The notes under the pieces: model-generated | Told to the model about the DNA's origin: nothing | Seen by the model: the letters and a program-made list of their open reading frames with translations, nothing else | The model's database searches: none | NCBI RefSeq assembly: GCF_001429545.1 | Contig: NZ_LMSP01000003.1 | Span: 62,001 to 126,000, forward strand | Source: Paenibacillus sp. Soil787 | GTDB taxonomy: Bacteria; Bacillota; Bacilli; Paenibacillales; NBRC-103111 | Direction of reading: 5' to 3' | Length of the DNA stretch: 64,000 bases | In this document: positions 58,701-64,000 of the stretch, one piece after another | Layout: every line of letters starts with the position of its first letter | How positions within the stretch are numbered: the first letter of the stretch is position 1 | Position numbers and translations under genes: made by a program

Positions 58701-61700
58701 AATGCGTCCGTCGCGGAAACATGGAAGCGTAAAGTATCCCCTACTGAAACGGTAAGATCAGTTTTGCCTGTCAAGGTTGCAGGTGTCCCCCCGTTTCTCG
58801 GCGCAATGGTGATGTCCGGTACCGCGAATATCGGTGACGTATACAAATAGTTGATGCTGTTATAGACGGTTCTATTGCCTAGTACGAGGCCAGCATAAAT
58901 TTTGCTGCGTGTTTGTGTGGCTCCGTTTGCATCTTTGTAAGTAAGATCTAGAGCCTTGGTCGTACCGATTTGCGTCCAGTTCGTCGGATAGGCCGTTTCC
59001 TTTACTTTGGCCTCGCCTAACGATTCATTCGTGCTGGCAGTCGCTAATGAATAATAAGCGGAATAGTTGCCGCCGTTCAATACGATTTTCAACCAGACGT
59101 CTCCCGTCGCAATTTTCCCTGTCGTAGTTGTATCGAAGGAGAGACCGGTATCCGACTTGTTTAAGGTGCTCTGTATCCATGTGTCGCCGCTCGAAACCGC
59201 ATTGATCGCATACTTCGAGTAATTATCCAGCGTGTTGCGAAGCATCAATCCGACTCGTGATCCGACTTTGAGCGAGCTGTTGTAGATGCTGGTCGGAACT
59301 TTGGAAATAAAGGTGTAATTCATCTTCGGATCGATTTCTTGATAAGTGAAATGGTATTTATTATATTCATCCGTCGGACCAATCAATATACCGTTGCCAA
59401 GCGACGATAACGTGACTTTGTTACCGTTAACGGTCGTCGCGCCGTATTGGAACTCGTTCCAGCCCGCTTCTTTCCATGGAGCAGCAATCGGGATAGCGCC
59501 GGATGTGTCTACCGGCGGAACGCCAACGCCGCCGCTGACTGTGACAGGATCGGAAAATTCACCGGTTACCCCGTTGCTATCGAAAGCGACCACTTTATAG
59601 TAAATGGTTTTGCTGGTTGAAAGGCCGCTATCCGAATATTTATTACCGGTCATATTTTGACCGATAAGGCTCCATTTCGAATCCGCTCCCGGGTTAGTAG
59701 CCGGGTCCGTCTTGCTGGCCGTCTCGTCAAACGTTCGGTAAACGTTGAATTTTACGGCCCCTCGAGGGAGTAACCAGGAAAGGTTGACAGTGCCGTTGGC
59801 AGCTGCATAGGACGGATAAACCTTGCCCGGTCCAACGAGTGCGCCTGCAGCCGTCAGCTGAATATCACTGAATTGTGCAGCCTTTGCTGAGGCGACCCCA
59901 ACGTAAAGTGAATCCGCCGTCGGCACCCATGCTGCTTTCAGCTTTTCCCAAGTCAAACCGTCTGCCGAAATGGAAGGGTATACATATTGTCCATGGCGCT
60001 CGATTTTCAGGTAATAACTGCCGTCAGCACTTTTCGCCGAAGCGGCTCCGCGAATCGTCGGCGGCATGTAGCTGTCGTAAACGTTGTAGCCGTCAGCTAG
60101 GAAATCGTAAATCGGAATCACATTCGGATATTGTCTGAAGGTGATGTAATAATTCCCGTTATGATCGACCGTGAAGATCAAGCCGCGCGAATCGGTAACA
60201 GGCCGCCCATTCGATGCTTCCTTTACCATAATGCCCGTATTACCAAGCGCATTGCCGGAAGAAACTTTAGCCGATAACGCAAAGTCGCCGGTTACCCCGT
60301 CTGAGTCTTGCACGAAATTCGTTCGATATGCGAACGCGTAGTCCGGCAACGCCTCCAGGACGCTTTTGCTTGCGTCTTTTTTGTCGTAGGCGATTTGATC
60401 GACCATGTTAATGGTTTTGTTCGTGCCGTCTCCGGTCATTGTAATCGAACCGTCCACGCCGGCCGAAACGCCGATTCCTGTATCGACGCCGTCCATATTG
60501 GCAGCCGACCAGGTTCCATTAATGGCTCCGGATGCAACCTGAACCTTGGTATAGACGGAATCGTAACCGGTTATGCCCGAGTTGGACACACCGCGTACTT
60601 TATAATAGTATGTTTTCCCGTTCTCTACAGCCGGGTCCAAATAATGGTTCGTGTTCTTGTTCACCTCCGCGATTTTGGCGTAGGTTGCGCCGCTGTCGTC
60701 CGAACGAAGAACATCGTAATGTCCCGTTGTTCCGGCGGCGTGCAACCAGCTAAGCGCCGCCTTGCCGTTTGAGGCCGTTGCCGTAACGAATCTTGACGAG
60801 TCCGGCACATCGTTCACGACCTGCGAATTCAATCGCAGAACGACCGCAGTCCCCGGCCCAACCGCAACCTTGTTTCCGGGTTTTACGGGCAAAGATTGCC
60901 GGGATATCACATCATAAACGGTGCCAGGCGTATACGATGAAGGCAGGATCACATCGTAAACCTTCGCATCCTCAAACTGATCCGCCGTATGGTTCAAAGC
61001 GATCATGTAGTTCCCGTACTGCACGGAATAAAATTGTGCGAAGGCGGAATAGCCGCTTCCGGTACGGTCCGGATTAATGTTATACTTCAGATCCTTTTCG
61101 AATGCCTGCTGCGGAATCGGCACAATAGCGCCGGCAACGGCCAGCCTCGCTCCGTCGATCGGAGGGGTATTTTGGTCGTAAGCCGTATCGAATTGAGCCC
61201 AGTCCGGCTTCGTATTCCAATATCCCGACGGTTCATATTGGACGTTCGGGGCCAGGGATAGCATGACATCGTTGTCCGGCGTCACGACATGCATTCTGGC
61301 CAGACCGTTTAGTCCCGGATTTGAACGCCGGGTAAAGCTGACGAACATGACATTGTTGCCGTCTCTTGCCGCAACGAGGCCGTTCTCGTTGTCAACAAAG
61401 CCATGTTGCTGAATACTGTCGATATAGCTCTGCGAATACGTTCCTTGCAGCTTGCCGGTCCCTCTCTCGCCGGGCAGCAGCCAATCGGCGTTGCTCATCG
61501 GCAGCAAGACGCCTTTCCAGTTTACGGGATCGGATGCATACAAATAATCCAGCAGAACACTTTGGTCCCTTACGTTCGTGCTGCTCGCGGACGGATCATT
61601 GAGAAAGAAATGATCCAAGAACATCTGCTGTGCGTAGCCTACGGCATTGGTGGCATATTGCTTGTATTTGCTCCATTCCGTACCTCCATATCGGTCAGCA

Positions 61701-63811
61701 TGCGCATTTAAATACCTATCAAATCCGACGTAAATCAGCTGCTTCTCTTCATCCAGGACACTTTGATAAGCAAGGCCGCCCGGATAGTCGGGACCCCTGG
61801 ACTCGATGACCCCTTCGACTCTCATTGCCCGGGTCTTATTATCGTCCAGACCTTGGTATCTCATGTTAGCGCGGGCATTTGAGATTTCCAAAGCCTTTTT
61901 CAGCAACTTATCGTCGTATGTTTCGCGCCATTCCTCTTGAACAAGGTCCGTATGCTCGCCATAATGAGCGGCATACTGGGGTTCTCTCGACAAACCAGCT
62001 TCCGAAATATTCAAATAACGGTCACCCCATTGCATGGCCTTCTGGCCGATATAATTCCGGTTGCCGTCATATTGGGTTGCATCGTTGAACGCAGACAAAT
62101 TATTCACAACAAGGTCTGATCCGGAATTGTTGTTGCTTGTTTCCACTAAGCCGTTCACGATATCATGGCCAAGCCATGGCGTAATGCCGGCGCCTTCATA
62201 AAGGAAACGCAGCGAGGAATTATAGTCCTCTGCCACTTTCGAGCCCAAGGATATTAAGCCTAGATTCGATTTGAACATGCCGTACTTTTGAAATTCGTTC
62301 TGATTCGTTAAATAGTTCCCTAAGGAACTGTGCGTTCTGGCGTAGCTTAGGTTCATGAAGAAAAGCTCCTGCCAACCGACAAAACGCGTCGACTTTTTCG
62401 TATGGGTAAGTACGTTCATATCCGAATTGACGCCTGTTTGTGCGAATTGAGCCGTATAGAAGACGGGGTCCGTATTCGTGAATGTGAAAGCACCGTTCTT
62501 TGCCGTTCCGCCTGCGTTTACGTTGCCGATTTTCACAGTTGTCCAATCCACTTCCGTATTGCCCTGGAGCCATTTTTGAAAGCTGGAGGTCATTCCGTTT
62601 GCCCTATCCGCATCGGTCAGCCGATATTTCGGTACGTAGCCCGTTGCGTCGCCAGCCAAATACGCGGGGCCGAACAGTCCTTGCCCGCCAACGCTATCCT
62701 CAGACAAGAAGAGGTTGTATACGGTCCAAAGTGCTTCGCCGCCGTATTTATAAAACCCGCCCCATTCCGCCTGATGAGGCTTTCTGATGGAAGCCGGATC
62801 ATTCAAGTAGTAGGTAACATATTGGTCGATCCCTAGACGAACGCGGTCAAGCATCTTGTCTCGTACTTCGTTAGAGGTTTGCGGCGTGAAGCCGTAGCTA
62901 GAGTAAGCTCTGTATTCGTCTTTCAAATAATTAGAAAATGTTCGGATCTGCATCGTCTGCAAATCGTTGCCTGAAACATTGGAAAAAAATTTGGTATTAT
63001 CATTCAAGTAACCGTTTACAAAGCTTTGTGAGGAAGCTATAAAATTGTTGGCAAAAGCAACCGCTTCGGATGATCGGCTATCCAAGTCGCTCCCTGCTCG
63101 AGGTGCGATTGAGGCCGTATCCAAGGTACCCTTCTCCAGCAAGCCATCAGGAAGACTGCTTGTTACGGTTGTATAACCCGCGTAGAAAGCTTTCGATTTT
63201 TTCCCTGCGAACGTCTGATTGTAGAAAGAGTTGAAACTTCCCATTCCGTACGTATAAAACTCCGCTGTCGTTCTGATGGTAAGATTGAGCTCCGTTTTCT
63301 CTTTCGTCAGTTCTAACGGAAGGTTGATCGTGGAGTAGCTGAAACGATCGGGAATAATCGGATGCAGGCCAAAGGCAGGGCTGTTCATCGTTTTGTAAAG
63401 CGGCTGCCAGTCACCTTCGTGCTGAATAGCCAGCCTTTCCCCGTTCACATACAGCATGGTGACGCCGTAGCCTAAATCGGACCCCCACGTTTTTAAGGTA
63501 AAATAGTTCTGCATGTCGGGATCTACCTTCATGTTAAAGGTCAAATCACCGCCTAAATAGGGATTATCCAGTGATGGCATGGCTACCCTTGCCGATTCGC
63601 CTTTAGCGCCGGTTATCTCCGATGTATATGTACCGGTAAATCCATGAGCTTGCTCCGAAGTTCCATCGCCGAATGCAATCGTATCGACGATTGGACTTGA
63701 TCCCGCCTGGACAGTGCCCGCACTGTCTGCAAATGAAACCGCTGTCAAATTACTGAAAGAAAGTATGAATGTCAAGACTAGTGCCAGGCTCTTCTTCCAT
63801 TTCAAACGCAT
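55730..63811 (-). CDS. Giant secreted multidomain protein, probable polysaccharide-active enzyme
   Basis: A 2693-residue exported protein. Signal peptide about 1-29 (MRLKWKKSLALVLTFILSFS ... FADS). Residues about 30-990 form a large region of unknown family, largely helical with aromatic-rich stretches, which I suspect is the catalytic part (lyase- or hydrolase-like). Then come a fibronectin-III-like domain (about 995-1085), a beta-sandwich (1090-1325), a second FN3 (about 1327-1420), another sandwich (1430-1665), cadherin/He_PIG-like Ig repeats (1670-1970), a sandwich (1975-2190), an Ig-like domain, a FIVAR-like helical piece (about 2285-2350), two OmpL47-like repeats with YSLDGG-NW (2355-2530), a further Ig-like domain and a C-terminal FIMAH-like domain (about 2625-2693). 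AAGGAGG precedes the ATG. It stands alone with its own terminator. Confidence 0.8.
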   Translation of the reverse strand: MRLKWKKSLALVLTFILSFSNLTAVSFADSAGTVQAGSSPIVDTIAFGDGTSEQAHGFTGTYTSEITGAKGESARVAMPSLDNPYLGGDLTFNMKVDPDMQNYFTLKTWGSDLGYGVTMLYVNGERLAIQHEGDWQPLYKTMNSPAFGLHPIIPDRFSYSTINLPLELTKEKTELNLTIRTTAEFYTYGMGSFNSFYNQTFAGKKSKAFYAGYTTVTSSLPDGLLEKGTLDTASIAPRAGSDLDSRSSEAVAFANNFIASSQSFVNGYLNDNTKFFSNVSGNDLQTMQIRTFSNYLKDEYRAYSSYGFTPQTSNEVRDKMLDRVRLGIDQYVTYYLNDPASIRKPHQAEWGGFYKYGGEALWTVYNLFLSEDSVGGQGLFGPAYLAGDATGYVPKYRLTDADRANGMTSSFQKWLQGNTEVDWTTVKIGNVNAGGTAKNGAFTFTNTDPVFYTAQFAQTGVNSDMNVLTHTKKSTRFVGWQELFFMNLSYARTHSSLGNYLTNQNEFQKYGMFKSNLGLISLGSKVAEDYNSSLRFLYEGAGITPWLGHDIVNGLVETSNNNSGSDLVVNNLSAFNDATQYDGNRNYIGQKAMQWGDRYLNISEAGLSREPQYAAHYGEHTDLVQEEWRETYDDKLLKKALEISNARANMRYQGLDDNKTRAMRVEGVIESRGPDYPGGLAYQSVLDEEKQLIYVGFDRYLNAHADRYGGTEWSKYKQYATNAVGYAQQMFLDHFFLNDPSASSTNVRDQSVLLDYLYASDPVNWKGVLLPMSNADWLLPGERGTGKLQGTYSQSYIDSIQQHGFVDNENGLVAARDGNNVMFVSFTRRSNPGLNGLARMHVVTPDNDVMLSLAPNVQYEPSGYWNTKPDWAQFDTAYDQNTPPIDGARLAVAGAIVPIPQQAFEKDLKYNINPDRTGSGYSAFAQFYSVQYGNYMIALNHTADQFEDAKVYDVILPSSYTPGTVYDVISRQSLPVKPGNKVAVGPGTAVVLRLNSQVVNDVPDSSRFVTATASNGKAALSWLHAAGTTGHYDVLRSDDSGATYAKIAEVNKNTNHYLDPAVENGKTYYYKVRGVSNSGITGYDSVYTKVQVASGAINGTWSAANMDGVDTGIGVSAGVDGSITMTGDGTNKTINMVDQIAYDKKDASKSVLEALPDYAFAYRTNFVQDSDGVTGDFALSAKVSSGNALGNTGIMVKEASNGRPVTDSRGLIFTVDHNGNYYITFRQYPNVIPIYDFLADGYNVYDSYMPPTIRGAASAKSADGSYYLKIERHGQYVYPSISADGLTWEKLKAAWVPTADSLYVGVASAKAAQFSDIQLTAAGALVGPGKVYPSYAAANGTVNLSWLLPRGAVKFNVYRTFDETASKTDPATNPGADSKWSLIGQNMTGNKYSDSGLSTSKTIYYKVVAFDSNGVTGEFSDPVTVSGGVGVPPVDTSGAIPIAAPWKEAGWNEFQYGATTVNGNKVTLSSLGNGILIGPTDEYNKYHFTYQEIDPKMNYTFISKVPTSIYNSSLKVGSRVGLMLRNTLDNYSKYAINAVSSGDTWIQSTLNKSDTGLSFDTTTTGKIATGDVWLKIVLNGGNYSAYYSLATASTNESLGEAKVKETAYPTNWTQIGTTKALDLTYKDANGATQTRSKIYAGLVLGNRTVYNSINYLYTSPIFAVPDITIAPRNGGTPATLTGKTDLTVSVGDTLRFHVSATDAFGGSSIQAIGAQAGATFDAVTGNVVFSPTADHIGNNSLVFTTKDAAGTNSFMGSLGINVKVYNDATNVPILEPIGNKSVVGGNTLSFGLRANLENVASISTGAASTGTANISYSIDSIVKDGTAWSAADLGMSLAKNGVFNWTPSADSGGTYTVTFKAQTDNAADTQAIKISVLGKPMITVPDQPITFTTNDRSTYRFNVVDPAGLNLLYSIGNLPDGASFDASTGLLTWTPAKSQMSRTPNDTYRIDLTASNGLFTVTKSLYIYVAYQNKSPFFLPIVDFKQIQYTVSGSSASGTIASQGNLDNATGTITLNMDLSGASLVHEQHPFFYYVPLYDGGEMISRILSADNARYAGVAVTEDVYDDAPRFLMTGLTTDAANADWGTYKVAAPFRSVKGASSSKGIFDGSGDAAYLKGKTPPYWARIVRTGDQIKGYVQNADGSWGNGKGDATPLRTISFNGIQNDTAVYAGVAMMGLKVSGVSPVKNNWSAQFDNFSLPNYPLPVTEGVPVSFPVKTVDLDKDPVAVMISNTTLPSGAKYGLQDGKFTWSNPRAGTYQVTFAASDGEAEAKPMTIVFKVKASSEVNKSELESLIAAAKAISNADGSYTASSFTALQQALEKAQAALGTITSYAALDAEVTALQQAIDALELKISPPVTVADLQGQSVNDGWFTAAPALTLTATGSGSGVVKQVEYSLDGGNNWIVYTGPVELVTEGHYQLLYRSSDLKGNVEEAKSLEVKFDKTAPATTAIIAPSQPDGMSGWYVHPVTINLGAADTVSGVSMTEYSLDGGSNWQTYTAPVTFNQDGKYTVIYRSTDNAGNVEATKTIGFNLDAVAPTITVSGLVYGTFSDAGDVTPIVTLSDSLSGVDSSKTTVTLDTNGVQQGITIPLYMLPIGSHTLIVTSSDLAGNVGSKIVSFQTTTSVDFLKGLVARFTNSHWIDNTGIVNSLQSKLDENNLVAFVNEVKAQSGKHISAEAANYLLRDAQYLLSIR

Positions 63812-64000
63812 AAACCCATTCCTCCTTGTTTAGATGATAATCAATTCATAATTAACTTATTATTGTTGCTGGATACGGTAAAGTCCGCAATTTAATTATC
63901 CGGTACCCAATTTGATTACTTCTGATTCCAATCAGAATGGATACTAAAAAGTTATATTGAGTACTCGAGATAATTCGAATCTACCTGTTTTTGGGATGTC
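63812..64000. other. Promoter side of the giant secreted protein gene
   Basis: An AT-rich region with AAGGAGGAATGGGTTT before the ATG on the minus strand. No gene is visible up to the window edge. A dyad GATTCCAATC is seen near 63926. The promoter is not assigned. Confidence 0.4.

Noticed and set aside
1..64000. Search for tRNA, rRNA, CRISPR arrays, phage genes and riboswitches
   Set aside because: I found no convincing example by eye. Regularly spaced repeats of CRISPR type are absent, and the repeats seen are isolated or in pairs. A covariance-model scan could still find a small structured RNA.

Overview
The window looks like the chromosome of an endospore-forming Paenibacillus-type Firmicute. 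The evidence is a GerA/GerC/GerB-type germinant receptor operon, strong AGGAGG-type ribosome binding sites, several LplB/LplC-type sugar ABC importers without their own ATPase, large membrane-anchored AraC-type regulators, and a giant secreted protein ending in what looks like a FIMAH domain. I saw no rRNA, tRNA or CRISPR array. Almost all genes are intact, but two regions (about 9.7-14 kb and 46.2-55.5 kb) are full of paralogues and gene remnants.

Layout. 0.4-5.9 kb (+): two sugar-ABC permeases, a repeat-rich 1.2-kb gap and an AraC-type sensor-regulator. 9.7-6.1 kb (-): a stress-type operon of ring-cleaving dioxygenase, divergent ferredoxin, GNAT protein, GAPDH paralogue and LtrA-like membrane protein. 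10-14 kb: small membrane protein, MFS exporter, XapX protein, YcaC-like hydrolase and alpha/beta hydrolase (locus A). 32.7-14.1 kb (-): three sugar-uptake modules carrying an alpha-mannosidase (GH38), a DapA/NanA-fold aldolase, an AraC-type regulator and a 1064-residue glycan-enzyme-like protein. 37.1-33.0 kb (-): two secreted sialidase-fold proteins. 42.0-37.3 kb (-): tyrosine/homogentisate catabolism (hppD, a 317-residue unknown, fahA, hmgA). 46.2-42.4 kb (-): the germinant receptor operon. 46.2-55.5 kb: locus B, a second and partly decayed version of locus A with three LysR regulators, an internally deleted insertion sequence, an amidohydrolase, a CDGSH protein and two more YcaC-like hydrolases. 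63.8-55.7 kb (-): a 2693-residue secreted multidomain protein.

The most interesting result is a shared promoter architecture. Eight intergenic sites, all in loci A and B, have the palindrome CTAT-N7-ATAG (a LysR-type T-N11-A box). It is followed after 10 bases (11 in one case) by ATTG(A/T)T, which forms or adjoins a -35 element, with a -10-like hexamer 15-17 bases further on. Each site points at one of these transcription units: dioxygenase operon, membrane protein/MFS operon, both XapX operons, two YcaC operons, a decayed cytochrome c/MFS copy, and one LysR gene itself. This suggests one LysR-controlled regulon spread over two duplicated loci, plausibly for electrophile, quinone or similar redox stress. 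The inducer is not visible from sequence.

The duplication also explains several fossils: the first codons of a lost amidohydrolase downstream of XapX in locus A, and truncated cytochrome c, MFS and dioxygenase copies in locus B. A 910-bp internally deleted IS has split one of two copies of a LysR promoter region. In several genes I moved the start from the longest open frame to a better-placed start codon; the reason is given in each entry.
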